A stretch of 64,000 bases of DNA. Source: Geminicoccaceae bacterium. Lineage in GTDB: Bacteria; Pseudomonadota; Alphaproteobacteria; Geminicoccales; Geminicoccaceae. Made by a program: the position numbers and the translations under genes. Where the stretch lies: NCBI GenBank assembly GCA_025999455.1, contig AP024683.1, positions 1,929,501 to 1,993,500 on the forward strand, in the 5' to 3' direction. Positions within the stretch are counted from its first letter, which is position 1. Each line of letters opens with the position of its first letter. The notes beneath the pieces are model-generated. The model saw only the letters and a list, made by a program, of their open reading frames with translations. It was not told where the DNA came from and searched no databases. Shown one piece after another: positions 1 to 8,285 of the stretch.

Positions 1-988
1 GATTTCCACCCCCGTCGCGGCCGCGCCCGCGCCGGCGCGGCCGGCGCTCGGCCACCGACCCCGGCACGAGCGGCCGCGCATCGCCCACGAAATAGGCGAA
101 GGGCAAGAGCGGCCCGTGGCCGCGCGCCGGATCGTGCCAGCCGGGATGCGCCGCCATCCGCAAGAGATGCTCTTTGAGGTCCTGGTTGTCGTGGATCGGT
201 GTGGCGTGCCGGCCGGCCTTGCGATGTTTGGCGAGCACCAGGGCGGCGAGCCCGGCCACGAAGGGGGCCGCCATCGAGGTGCCCGAGAGTTGCGCCCAGC
301 CGCCCTCCTTCCAGGTCGACCAGATCTCCTGGCCCGGGGCCATGAAGTCGATCTCCGGCCCGCGCGAGGAGAAGCCCGAGGGGTGGCCCATGGCGTCGTG
401 CGCCGCGACGGTGAGCACGCTGCCGTAGCGGCCGGGATAGCCGATCGTGTTGGCACCCAGCGCGCCGCTGTTGCCGGCCGCGCAGATCACGACCTTGCCG
501 GCGGCGAGCGCGGCGTGGACGGCGCGGTAGAGCTCGCGATCGTCGGCTTCGGCGGCGAGCGAGAGCGAGAGGATGTCGGCGCCGGCGGCGACCGCCCAGT
601 CGATCCCGGCCGCCACCCGGGCGAGCGTGCCGCGCCCCGTCGCGTCGAGGACCTTGGCGACGATCAGCTCGCATTTCGGGGCGGCACCCACGAACCCCAC
701 CCCGTTGGCGCGGGCCGCGACGATCCCGGCGCAATGCGTGCCGTGGCCGTTCTCGTCCTCGATCCCTTCACCCGTGAAATCGCGCGCCTCGACCACCGCA
801 CCCTCGAGGTCGGGATGGTCGGTGTCGATCCCGGTGTCGAGGATCGCGACCTTGATCCCTTCGCCGCGCGTCTCGCGCCAGACGAGCGGCAGGCGCAGCA
901 AGGTTTCGGCCCAGCGCAGCCGTTCCTCGCGGGCTTCCTCGCTGGCCCGACCGCGCGCCTCGCGGGTCCGGATCGCGTGGACGATCAC
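1..988 (-). CDS. Subtilisin-like serine protease (S8 family), C-terminus beyond window
   Basis: Peptidase S8 protease; about 329 codons are visible and the 3' end runs off the left edge. Counting from GTG 988, the triad is complete: Asp51 in DTGID, His82 in HGTHCAG and Ser238 in GTSMAAP, with the oxyanion Asn in AAGNSG near residue 173. No signal peptide is seen, and after the catalytic domain comes an Arg/Gly-rich tail. The start is uncertain: GTG 988 overlaps the stop of a 15-codon reading frame starting ATG 1031, and one extra C in the run at 989-993 would fuse the two. The OmpA-like gene lies upstream on the same strand. Protease identity is firm from motifs; substrate and location are unknown. 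Confidence 0.88.
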   Translation of the reverse strand, partial: MIVHAIRTREARGRASEEAREERLRWAETLLRLPLVWRETRGEGIKVAILDTGIDTDHPDLEGAVVEARDFTGEGIEDENGHGTHCAGIVAARANGVGFVGAAPKCELIVAKVLDATGRGTLARVAAGIDWAVAAGADILSLSLAAEADDRELYRAVHAALAAGKVVICAAGNSGALGANTIGYPGRYGSVLTVAAHDAMGHPSGFSSRGPEIDFMAPGQEIWSTWKEGGWAQLSGTSMAAPFVAGLAALVLAKHRKAGRHATPIHDNQDLKEHLLRMAAHPGWHDPARGHGPLLPFAYFVGDARPLVPGSVAERRPRRRGRGRDGGGN

Positions 989-1113
989 GGGGGCAGGGCG
1001 ACCTCGACCTCGCCGTCCGGTCCTGAAGACATGGATCCTCGCCGTCGGGGCGGCGCGCGACCGGCCGGCCCCGGAAGGGGTTTTGCTCGGTTCAGATCCT
1101 ATATGCGGAAAAT

Positions 1114-2634
1114 TTACCTTGCACGCGTCGCGGGCTCGAGGATGACCTCCACCCGCCGATTGGCTCGTCGCCCCTCGGGCGTGTCGTTGCTCGCGACCGG
1201 CTGGTCGGGGCCGCGCCCCTCGACCCTGGTCCGTGCCGGATCGAGGCCGCGGTTGCGGACGAGCCAGTCGCGCACCGCCTGGGCGCGGCGCTGGCTGAGC
1301 CGCCGGTTCACGCCTTCGTCGCCCTGCGAATCGGTGTGGCCCACGAAGCGGACCCGCTCGGGGCGGACGAGCTCGATCAGCCGGCCGACCCGCAAGAGCG
1401 CGCCGTTGGCGGCATCCGTGAATTGCTCCGTGCCGAACTGGAAGGCCGTTCCCTCGATCACCGTGACGATCGTCCCGTTCGGCCCCTCCGTGGCGCGCAG
1501 CTCGGCGAGCTGGGCCCGGGAGAGCGGCTCGGGGGCGGGCTCCGGGGCGGCGAGGCCGTCGACCGGCGCGGCCGGGCCGGTCGCCGGGGCGGCCGCGGGC
1601 TCGATCACTTCGGGCCGCCGTTCGCCGGCGTTCGGTTGGCCGCGGAGTTGGGCGAGCTGGGCGGCGTAGAGCTCGGCGTCGCGGCGCGCCGCCGCGGCCT
1701 CGGCGAGGGCCAGCTCGCGCGCCGTGCGGGCCTGCTCGAGCGCCTGGGCGAGGGCTTGGTTGTCGGCCAGGACGCGCAAAAGCTGCTCGCCGAGGTTCTG
1801 CAGCTCGCCGACCGAGGCGGCGGCGATCGCCCGGAGCTCGCCGAGTTCGCCCTCGAGCCGGGCGGCCGTGGCGTCCGCCGTCGCCAGCCGGGCGGTGAGC
1901 TCCTCGATCCGCTTGGCCTGGGCCTCGGCCTCGCTGCGCGCCTTGCCGCGCAGCGTTTCGAGCTCACTTTGGACCTCGCCGAGCCGGCTCACGAGCCCGG
2001 CGAGCTCGTTCTCGCGCTCGGCGAGGCGACGGCTCTCGCGATCCGCCCGGGCACGCACCGTCGCGAGCTCGGTCTCGCGCGCCGCGACCTCCCGACGCGC
2101 CTGCTCGAGCTCGGCCTCGAGCGTGCGCACCCGCTCCTGCCCGCCGCTCGCCGCCTGCGTCGCCGCCTCGGCCTGCTGGCGGGCCTGGGCGAGCTCGGCC
2201 CGGAGCTGGTCGAGCTCGCGCTCGCGGCTCCGGTCGAGCTCGGCGAGCCGCTGCTCGAGCGACTGCGCTTTGCCGTCGAGCTCGCGGACCGCCTGCTCGA
2301 GCCGCTGGGCCTCCTCACGAGCCGTGGCGAGCTCGGCGGCGAGCCCGTCGCGCTCGCCGCGCAGCTTGGCGAGCTGGGCGGTGAGCTCGGTGATCCGGGC
2401 GTTGGCGGCCTTGAGTTCGGCGGCGAGCGGCGACTCGGTGGGGGCTTGCCCCTCGCCGGGGCGGGCCAGGCGTTTCTTGATCTCCTCGATCGCCTGGCGG
2501 AGCTGCTCGGTGGTCGGCGGCGGTCCGCCCGGCGCCGCCTGCTGGGCCACGACGCTCCCGGCCCCGACCACGATGCCGTGCGCCAACAGCGCCGCTGCGA
2601 GCGCGAGCGGCGTCCCGCCGATCCGACCCGTCAT
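1114..2634 (-). CDS. OmpA-family protein with long periplasmic coiled coil
   Basis: About 506 residues. The N-terminus is a signal peptide (ends near VVAQQA). A coiled coil rich in Glu/Arg/Ala/Leu fills roughly residues 60-330, then a Pro/Ala linker and a C-terminal OmpA-like peptidoglycan-binding domain with the FVGHTDSQG signature and a closing RRANRRVEV segment. The start at ATG 2634 is chosen because GGGAGGA lies 6 bases upstream; a longer frame from 2685 lacks both that ribosome site and a good signal peptide. It probably tethers the envelope to peptidoglycan. A longer paralogue of the same layout lies at 60830-63148. The exact partner is unknown. Confidence 0.85.
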   Translation of the reverse strand: MTGRIGGTPLALAAALLAHGIVVGAGSVVAQQAAPGGPPPTTEQLRQAIEEIKKRLARPGEGQAPTESPLAAELKAANARITELTAQLAKLRGERDGLAAELATAREEAQRLEQAVRELDGKAQSLEQRLAELDRSRERELDQLRAELAQARQQAEAATQAASGGQERVRTLEAELEQARREVAARETELATVRARADRESRRLAERENELAGLVSRLGEVQSELETLRGKARSEAEAQAKRIEELTARLATADATAARLEGELGELRAIAAASVGELQNLGEQLLRVLADNQALAQALEQARTARELALAEAAAARRDAELYAAQLAQLRGQPNAGERRPEVIEPAAAPATGPAAPVDGLAAPEPAPEPLSRAQLAELRATEGPNGTIVTVIEGTAFQFGTEQFTDAANGALLRVGRLIELVRPERVRFVGHTDSQGDEGVNRRLSQRRAQAVRDWLVRNRGLDPARTRVEGRGPDQPVASNDTPEGRRANRRVEVILEPATRAR

Positions 2635-2729
2635 GTTCGTCCTCCCGGCCACGCGGTCTGCGCCGCGCGTGCCGGCATGCTCCACGCGGCCTGCCGCCCG
2701 TCAAGCGCCCGGCCGGGCCGGCTTTGGGC

Positions 2730-3578
2730 TCAGTGCGCCATGAGCACGGGCATCTCGGCGCTCGCGAGGATGTGGCTCGTCGCCCCGCCGAAGATCATCT
2801 GACGCAGCCGGCTCTGGGTGTAGGCGCCCTTGACGAGCAGGTCGCCGCCCACCGCCGCCGCCTCCTCGAGCATCGCCTGGCCGTGCGACCGGCCGGCCGG
2901 ATCGCGCTCGATCGCCGTGCAGTCGAGCCCGTGCCGGCGCAGATTGGCGGCGAGCTCGGCACCGCTCGGGCCCGGCACCGTGGCGCCGGTCACGGTGAGC
3001 ACCGTGACCCGCTTCGCCCGCTGCAGGAACGGCATCGAGAAGGCGACCGTGCGGGCCGTCTCGGTCGATTGGTTCCAGGCGACGACGACGTGCTCGCCGA
3101 AGGCCCCGGGCGGGGTGGGGGGTGCGACGAGGAGCAGGCGACCGGCCTCGAAGAGCGCCGCCTCGAGGGCCGCCATGCTGGGTGTGACCGAATCGCGCAC
3201 GGGCCGCCCGACCACGATGAGGTCGAACACCCGGCCGACCGAGCCGAGCGCCACCTGGCTCGCCTGCTCGATCCGCATCCGCGCCGAAAGCCCGCCCGCG
3301 GGCCCTTCGGCGGTCGGCACGCCCTCCGCGGCCATGAACCGCTCGAAGACCTCGCGGGCCCGTTCCGCCCGCTCGCGCGCCTCGCGCTCGAAGCCCGCCA
3401 CGAGGTCGGGGGCGGCGGCGACGAACCCGTCGGCGCCGGCGGCGATGACGTCGGGCTGGCCCGGACGCAGATGCAGCCCCTCGATGAAGGAATCGAAGCG
3501 GCGCGCCGCCAAGAGCGCGCAGCGCAGCACCGAATCGAGACCGGGGCCCATCTCCAGATGGGCGAGGATCGTCTTCAC
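2730..3578 (-). CDS. Universal stress protein UspA family, tandem-domain
   Basis: 282 residues, twice the size of a single Usp domain. The N-terminal half (VKTILAHLE...) is a degenerate Usp fold; the C-terminal half carries the usual closing segment GAYTQSRLRQMIFGGATSH, which holds the ATP/phosphate loop of many UspA proteins. Start is GTG 3578, preceded by GGGAGGAACGAGCG. Cytoplasmic; Usp proteins aid survival under stress, but the ligand cannot be told here. It sits 34 bases downstream of the nitrilase-like gene on the same strand and may be co-transcribed with it. A second tandem Usp is at 47460-48302. Confidence 0.88.
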   Translation of the reverse strand: MKTILAHLEMGPGLDSVLRCALLAARRFDSFIEGLHLRPGQPDVIAAGADGFVAAAPDLVAGFEREARERAERAREVFERFMAAEGVPTAEGPAGGLSARMRIEQASQVALGSVGRVFDLIVVGRPVRDSVTPSMAALEAALFEAGRLLLVAPPTPPGAFGEHVVVAWNQSTETARTVAFSMPFLQRAKRVTVLTVTGATVPGPSGAELAANLRRHGLDCTAIERDPAGRSHGQAMLEEAAAVGGDLLVKGAYTQSRLRQMIFGGATSHILASAEMPVLMAH

Positions 3579-3612
3579 CGCTCGTTCCTCCCGCGCCGCC
3601 CGGCGGGGCCCT

Positions 3613-4368
3613 TCAGGGCTCGTCCGCGACGAGCCGTTGATAGAGCCGCGGCCGACGGTCCGCCAACCCCGCCTCGCGCGGTGCGGCGGGCGGCAGATCG
3701 GCGACGATCGTCCCGGGACCGGCGCCGGCGAGGGCCGAGAGCTCGCCGCCCGCGCCCAGGATCCGCGCCGGTGCCGCACCGGGTACTGCCCGGGCCGCGA
3801 CCACGAGGGGGACACCGTTCTCGATCGCCCGGGCGTGGGCGAGGGGGCCCAGGACCGCCTCGGGCTCCGGCGGATCGCCGGCGAGCACGAGGAAGAGGTC
3901 GGCACCGGCGAGGGCCAAGGCGCGGGCGACCTCGGGAAAGCGCAGATCGTAGCCGATCAGGAGCCCGCAGCGTCGGTCGCCGAGCGGCACGATGCTGAGC
4001 CAAGCCCCGGCCGCCAACCGTTCGCGTTCGGCCGGCCGCAGATGGGTGCGGCGGTAATTGGCGAGGGCCCGGCCGTCCCCGCCCACGACGAGCGCGGCGC
4101 TGTAGAGCCGGCCCGAGCAGGCCTCGAGATAGCCCGCGGCGATCGCGATGCTCGCCGATGCGGCGATCTCGGCGAGCGCCCGGGCGAGCGGGCCGTCCGA
4201 GGCCGAACCCGAAGCCTCGGGCCCGGGCGGTCCGCCGAGCGCGAACTCGGGGGCCACGAGCAGGACCGCACCGGCCGCCGCCGCGCTCCGGGCCGCGCGC
4301 TCCAGCGCGGCCGTCCGCTCCGCCTCGAGGCCGAGCTCGATCGGCGCCTGCCAGGCCGCCACCCGCAT
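3613..4368 (-). CDS. Nitrilase-superfamily (carbon-nitrogen hydrolase) homologue, catalytic residues replaced
   Basis: 251 residues with the alpha-beta-beta-alpha layout of the nitrilase/amidase superfamily. The Glu of the Glu-Lys-Cys triad is present (VAPEFAL, near residue 40), but the catalytic Lys motif reads NYRRTHL (Arg for Lys) and the nucleophile motif reads GLLIGYDLRFPE (Gly for Cys). Both changes are plain in the DNA, so the protein is probably not a normal amidase; it may bind a ligand or be inactive. ATG 4368 follows GGAGCGGGCGGGC; a frame reaching 4452 has no start support. It is divergent from degP and upstream of the stress protein gene. Substrate unknown. Confidence 0.8.
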   Translation of the reverse strand: MRVAAWQAPIELGLEAERTAALERAARSAAAAGAVLLVAPEFALGGPPGPEASGSASDGPLARALAEIAASASIAIAAGYLEACSGRLYSAALVVGGDGRALANYRRTHLRPAERERLAAGAWLSIVPLGDRRCGLLIGYDLRFPEVARALALAGADLFLVLAGDPPEPEAVLGPLAHARAIENGVPLVVAARAVPGAAPARILGAGGELSALAGAGPGTIVADLPPAAPREAGLADRRPRLYQRLVADEP

Positions 4369-4446
4369 GCCCGCCCGCTCCGTCCGGTCCGCGTCCGTCG
4401 CCGCGTGCCCTAACCGGATGTCACGTTCGGGACAAGCACGGGTCAG

Positions 4447-4456
4447 GTTCATGAAC
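4447..4456. promoter_or_regulatory. Perfect 10-base palindrome in the divergent gap before degP
   Basis: GTTCATGAAC lies in the 155-base gap between the nitrilase-like gene and degP, 67 bases before the degP start. It reads the same on both strands and could be a regulator half-site pair. No clear -35/-10 pair is visible next to it, so this is only a candidate operator. Confidence 0.25.
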
Positions 4457-4523
4457 TATCTGTGGTACGAGCGACGGGCCGCGTCTTCCCGCGCGGCGCT
4501 GCTCATCGAGGAGGATCGACTTG

Positions 4524-6029
4524 ATGCATTCCCTGTCCGTCGCAGGGCCGCGCCGGCCGCTGCGGATCGCGGCGGCGCTCGGCCTCGTCTCCCTGGTTGC
4601 ACTCACCGCCCCGGCCTGGGCGGCGCCGGGCTCGGTCACCCAGGAGCTCCGGGGCAAGATCGACCGGGCGCAGCTCGAACGGTCCTACGCCCAGCTCGTC
4701 GAAGCGGTGCTGCCGGCCGTGGTCAACGTCCAAGTCGAGCGGACCGAGACGGCCGGCCCGGCCGTGCCGGCGCCGTTCGCCGACCCCGACCTGCGCCGCT
4801 TCTTCGAACGCTTCTTCGGCCAGCCGCTCCCGCCCGCGCCCGAACGCGCGCCGCGCTTCCGGGCCCGCGGTGAGGGCTCGGGCTTCTTCGTCGACGGCAA
4901 AGGCCACATCGTGACCAACGCGCACGTCGTGGCCGGCGCCGACAAGGTCCACGTCGTCCTGCAGGACGGCACGCGCCTGCCGGCCGAGATCGTGGGTGTC
5001 GACGAGAAGACCGATCTCGCGGTTTTGAAGGTCCAGCCCAAGGGCGAGCCGGTCTGGGTCGAGTTCGGCGATTCGAGCAAGGTCCGGGTCGGCGACAAGG
5101 TCATCGCGGTCGGCAACCCGTTCGGCCTGGGCGGGACGGTGACCGCCGGCATCGTGAGCTCGACGGGCCGCGAGCTCGGCGCCAGCCCCTACGACGAGTT
5201 CATCCAGATCGACGCGCCGATCAACCGCGGCAATTCGGGTGGCCCCACCTTCAACCTCGACGGCGAGGTCGTGGGCGTGAACAGCATCATCGTCTCGCCC
5301 ACGGGCGGCAACATCGGGATCGGCTTCGCGATCTCGTCGAACACCGCCAAGCAGGTCGTGGCCCAGCTCATCGAGAAGGGCACGGTCGAGCGCGGCTGGC
5401 TCGGCGTCCAGATCCAGCCCCTCGACGAGGATCTCGCCAAGAGCCTGGGCGTGCCGGACACCAAGGGTGCGCTCGTCGCCAAGGTCGAGCCCGGCAGCCC
5501 GGCCGACAAGGCGGGCATCGAGGCGGGCTGGGTGATCCGCGAGTTCAACGGCGTGACGATCGACCGGCTGCGCACCTTGAGCCGGGCGGTGGCCGCCGTG
5601 CCGCCCGGCAGCAAGGTCTCGCTCACCGCACTCGTCGACGGCCGCGAGCGCAAGGTCACGGTCGAAGTGGGCCGCCAGGCGAGCGAGCAGCAGGTCGCGC
5701 GGGCCGAGAGTGCCGAGCCGGCCAAGGGTCAGCCGCGCCTCGGCCTCTCCCTCGCCGCCTTGACCCCGGAGCTGCGCGAGCAGCTCGGCATCGAGCCGGG
5801 CGTGCAGGGCGTGGTCGTGCGCGAGGTCGATCCGGACGGGCCGGCCGCCGAGAAGGGCGTGCAGGAAGGCGACATGATCACGGCGGTGGCCGGCAAGCCG
5901 GTCCGCTCGCCGCGCGAGGTCGCGGACGCCGTCAAGAAGGCGCACGCCGACGGGCGCAAGAGCGTCCTCGTCCAGCTCTGGCGCGACGGGCAGCAGCGCT
6001 TCGTCGCGATCCCGATGGCGGTGTCCTGA
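4524..6029 (+). CDS. degP: Periplasmic serine protease DegP/HtrA (Do family)
   Basis: 501 residues: signal peptide (ends near AWAA, residue 34), trypsin-like domain, then two PDZ domains (about 280-370 and 400-495). The triad is His134 (TNAHVV), Asp164 (KTDLAVL) and Ser238 (GNSGGP). It degrades or refolds damaged envelope proteins in the periplasm. AGGAGG at 4509-4514 serves either TTG 4521 or ATG 4524; the ATG is taken. The response regulator and histidine kinase that follow on the same strand suggest an envelope-stress unit, a common arrangement in Proteobacteria. Confidence 0.96.
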   Translation: MHSLSVAGPRRPLRIAAALGLVSLVALTAPAWAAPGSVTQELRGKIDRAQLERSYAQLVEAVLPAVVNVQVERTETAGPAVPAPFADPDLRRFFERFFGQPLPPAPERAPRFRARGEGSGFFVDGKGHIVTNAHVVAGADKVHVVLQDGTRLPAEIVGVDEKTDLAVLKVQPKGEPVWVEFGDSSKVRVGDKVIAVGNPFGLGGTVTAGIVSSTGRELGASPYDEFIQIDAPINRGNSGGPTFNLDGEVVGVNSIIVSPTGGNIGIGFAISSNTAKQVVAQLIEKGTVERGWLGVQIQPLDEDLAKSLGVPDTKGALVAKVEPGSPADKAGIEAGWVIREFNGVTIDRLRTLSRAVAAVPPGSKVSLTALVDGRERKVTVEVGRQASEQQVARAESAEPAKGQPRLGLSLAALTPELREQLGIEPGVQGVVVREVDPDGPAAEKGVQEGDMITAVAGKPVRSPREVADAVKKAHADGRKSVLVQLWRDGQQRFVAIPMAVS

Positions 6030-6036
6030 GGCGGGT

Positions 6037-6067
6037 CCCGGCGGGGTGGTAGCACCGCCCCGCCGGG
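6037..6067 (+). terminator. Strong GC hairpin between degP and the response regulator
   Basis: A 10-base arm (6037-6046) pairs perfectly with 6058-6067, and a few inner pairs extend the stem over a five-base loop. It begins 7 bases after the degP stop. There is no T-run, so it could be an attenuator or mRNA-stabilising structure rather than a full terminator, separating degP expression from the two-component genes. Confidence 0.5.
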
Positions 6068-6105
6068 CGGGTCGCCTGTGGACCCGAGCCCGGAGTACAG
6101 GCAAC

Positions 6106-6852
6106 ATGTCGGAGACGAGCACCGAACCCCGACCGACCAGCGGTCAGCCCACCACGATGCGTGTCCTGATCATCGAGGACGACAAGGATGCCGCCGCCTA
6201 CATGGCCAAGGGCCTCGGCGAGAGCGGCTACACCGTCGACGTGGCGCACAACGGCAAGGAAGGCCTGCTCATGGCCGCCACCGGGGCGCACGACGTCTTG
6301 ATCGTCGACCGGATGCTCCCGGGGCTCGACGGCCTGTCGCTCGTCCGCACGCTCAGGGCCACCGGCAACCGCACGCCCGTCCTGTTCCTCTCCGCCCTCG
6401 GCGAGGTCGACGACCGGGTCAAGGGGCTCAAGGCCGGGGGCGACGACTATCTCGTCAAGCCCTACGCCTTCAGCGAGCTCCTGGCGCGGATCGAGGCGCT
6501 GTTGCGGCGGCGGACGAGCGAGGCCGGCGACGGCCGCGAGACGGTGCTTCGCTACGCCGATCTCACCATGGACCTCTTGGCCCGGCGGGTCGAGCGGGCC
6601 GGCCGCGAGATCGACCTGCAGCCGCGCGAGTTCAAGATCCTCGAGGTCTTGTTGCGCCACGCCGGCCAGGTCATGACCCGCACCATGTTGCTCGAGAAGG
6701 TTTGGGACTATCGTTTCGACCCGCAGACCAACGTCATCGACGTCCACATCAGCCGCCTGCGGCAGAAGATCGACCGTGGCTTCGACTACCCCCTCATCCA
6801 GACCGTCCGCGGCGCCGGCTACAGCCTCCGCGCGCCGGACAAAGCTGCTTAG
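6106..6852 (+). CDS. OmpR/PhoB-family response regulator
   Basis: 248 residues. The receiver domain covers about 19-130, with acidic pair IIEDD, phospho-acceptor Asp68 in IVDRM and Lys118 in LVKPY. The C-terminal winged-helix DNA-binding domain (about 150-243) has the usual LQPREFKILEVL and RQKID...IQTVRGAGY segments. ATG 6106 is preferred because GGAG lies about ten bases before it; ATG 6157, at the beginning of the receiver, has no ribosome site. The kinase gene overlaps its 3' end, so the two are a cognate pair. It probably controls envelope genes such as degP upstream, which is an inference. Confidence 0.93.
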   Translation: MSETSTEPRPTSGQPTTMRVLIIEDDKDAAAYMAKGLGESGYTVDVAHNGKEGLLMAATGAHDVLIVDRMLPGLDGLSLVRTLRATGNRTPVLFLSALGEVDDRVKGLKAGGDDYLVKPYAFSELLARIEALLRRRTSEAGDGRETVLRYADLTMDLLARRVERAGREIDLQPREFKILEVLLRHAGQVMTRTMLLEKVWDYRFDPQTNVIDVHISRLRQKIDRGFDYPLIQTVRGAGYSLRAPDKAA

Positions 6853-8248
6853 ATCCTCGGTCTTCCGCCTCACCCTCGCCTACGGCTTCGCGTTCGGCGC
6901 CTCGGCGCTCGCCCTCTTGACCTTCGTCTACGTCGCCGCCGTCGAGTACATGGAGCAGCAGGCGCGCGAGACGATCGACGCCGAGGCCCAAGGCCTCCTC
7001 GAAGCGCACGCCTTCGGCGGCATTTCGAGCCTCGTCGAGCTCGTCGAGCTCCGCTCCGCCCACGACCCCGACCGGGCGAGCTTTTATCTCCTGGTCGACG
7101 CCGAGGGTCGCTACCTCGCCGGCAACATCGCCGCTTGGCCCGCCGAGCCGCCGCAGGCCGGCGACTTCTACCGCCTCCGTCTGCTCGACCGTCGCCGTGG
7201 TGAAGGTGCGAGCCATCAGGTGCTCGCCCGCGCGGTCGACCTGCCGAGCGGGGCGCGGCTCCTGGTCGGCCGCGACATCCAGGACAAGCTCCGCACGCAG
7301 CAATTGCTGCGCAGCGCGATCGCCGGCGGCACGGGCTTGATGCTGCTCTTGGGGCTTCTCGGCGGCTTCGCCCTGTCGCGCTGGACGATCGGCCGGCTCG
7401 AGCAGGTGAACCGTACGACGGCTGCGATCATGGCCGGCCATCTCGGCCGGCGGATCGAGCTCCTGGGCGGCGGCGACGAGTTCGACGAGCTCGCCCAGAA
7501 CTTGAACGCCATGCTCGAGCGGATCGAGCAGCTCGTGGCCTCGATGCGCGAGGTCACCGACAACGTCGCCCACGATCTCCGGACCCCGCTCAACCGGATC
7601 CGCTCGCGCATCGAGGTGGCGCTCTTGAAGGACGTCGACCGCGCCGAGGCGCGCGAGCTCCTCGAAGCGACGATGCGCGACGCCGACGCCTTGATCTCGA
7701 CCTTCAACGCGCTCCTCTCGATCGCCCGGGTCGAAGCCGGCAGCGAGCGCCGCGAGCACCTGCCGGTCGATCTTTCCGAGCTCGCCCGCGACGTGGTCGA
7801 GCTCTACGAGCCCTTGGCCGAGGAGAAGTCGATCGCCCTCGGCCTCGACGCCCCCGCACCGGTCCGGGTCGAAGGCGACCCGCAGCTCCTCGCCCAAGCC
7901 CTCGCCAACCTCGTCGACAACGCGATCAAATACACCCCCGAAGGCGGCACCGTCCGGGTCCGCACCCGCGCCGAGCCGGAGCCGCGCCTCGAGGTCGCCG
8001 ACGACGGCCCCGGCATCCCGCCGCATCTGCGCGAGAAGGCCTTGCAGCGGTTCGTGCGGCTCGACCCGGACCGCTCCGCGCCGGGCAACGGGCTCGGCCT
8101 CTCGCTCGTGGCGGCCGTCGCCAAGCTGCACGGCGCCAAGCTCGAGCTCGCCGACAACCGGCCGGGCCTCCTCGTGAGCCTGCGCTTCGCGGCGGCGCAG
8201 GCCCGGTCGCGGCCCGGGGCGCTTCAAGCGGCCGCGGCGAGCGTCTAG
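6776..8248 (+). CDS. Membrane sensor histidine kinase, partner of the upstream regulator
   Basis: About 490 residues. Two membrane segments (about 29-55 and 180-203) flank a periplasmic sensor region; then HAMP, HisKA with the H-box NVAHDLRTPLNR (phospho-acceptor His266) and a HATPase domain with NLVDNAIKYTP, DDGPGIP and GNGLGLSLV. Every catalytic box is intact. The start is odd: the only clear upstream start is GTG 6776, which overlaps the regulator gene by 77 bases and adds a Ser/Ala-rich tail before the first membrane helix. Tight overlap implies coupled translation. The signal sensed is unknown. Confidence 0.92.
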   Translation: MASTTPSSRPSAAPATASARRTKLLRSSVFRLTLAYGFAFGASALALLTFVYVAAVEYMEQQARETIDAEAQGLLEAHAFGGISSLVELVELRSAHDPDRASFYLLVDAEGRYLAGNIAAWPAEPPQAGDFYRLRLLDRRRGEGASHQVLARAVDLPSGARLLVGRDIQDKLRTQQLLRSAIAGGTGLMLLLGLLGGFALSRWTIGRLEQVNRTTAAIMAGHLGRRIELLGGGDEFDELAQNLNAMLERIEQLVASMREVTDNVAHDLRTPLNRIRSRIEVALLKDVDRAEARELLEATMRDADALISTFNALLSIARVEAGSERREHLPVDLSELARDVVELYEPLAEEKSIALGLDAPAPVRVEGDPQLLAQALANLVDNAIKYTPEGGTVRVRTRAEPEPRLEVADDGPGIPPHLREKALQRFVRLDPDRSAPGNGLGLSLVAAVAKLHGAKLELADNRPGLLVSLRFAAAQARSRPGALQAAAASV

Positions 8249-8285
8249 AGAAACCCGACCTGCACGAGCCCGGAGCCGCGATCCC

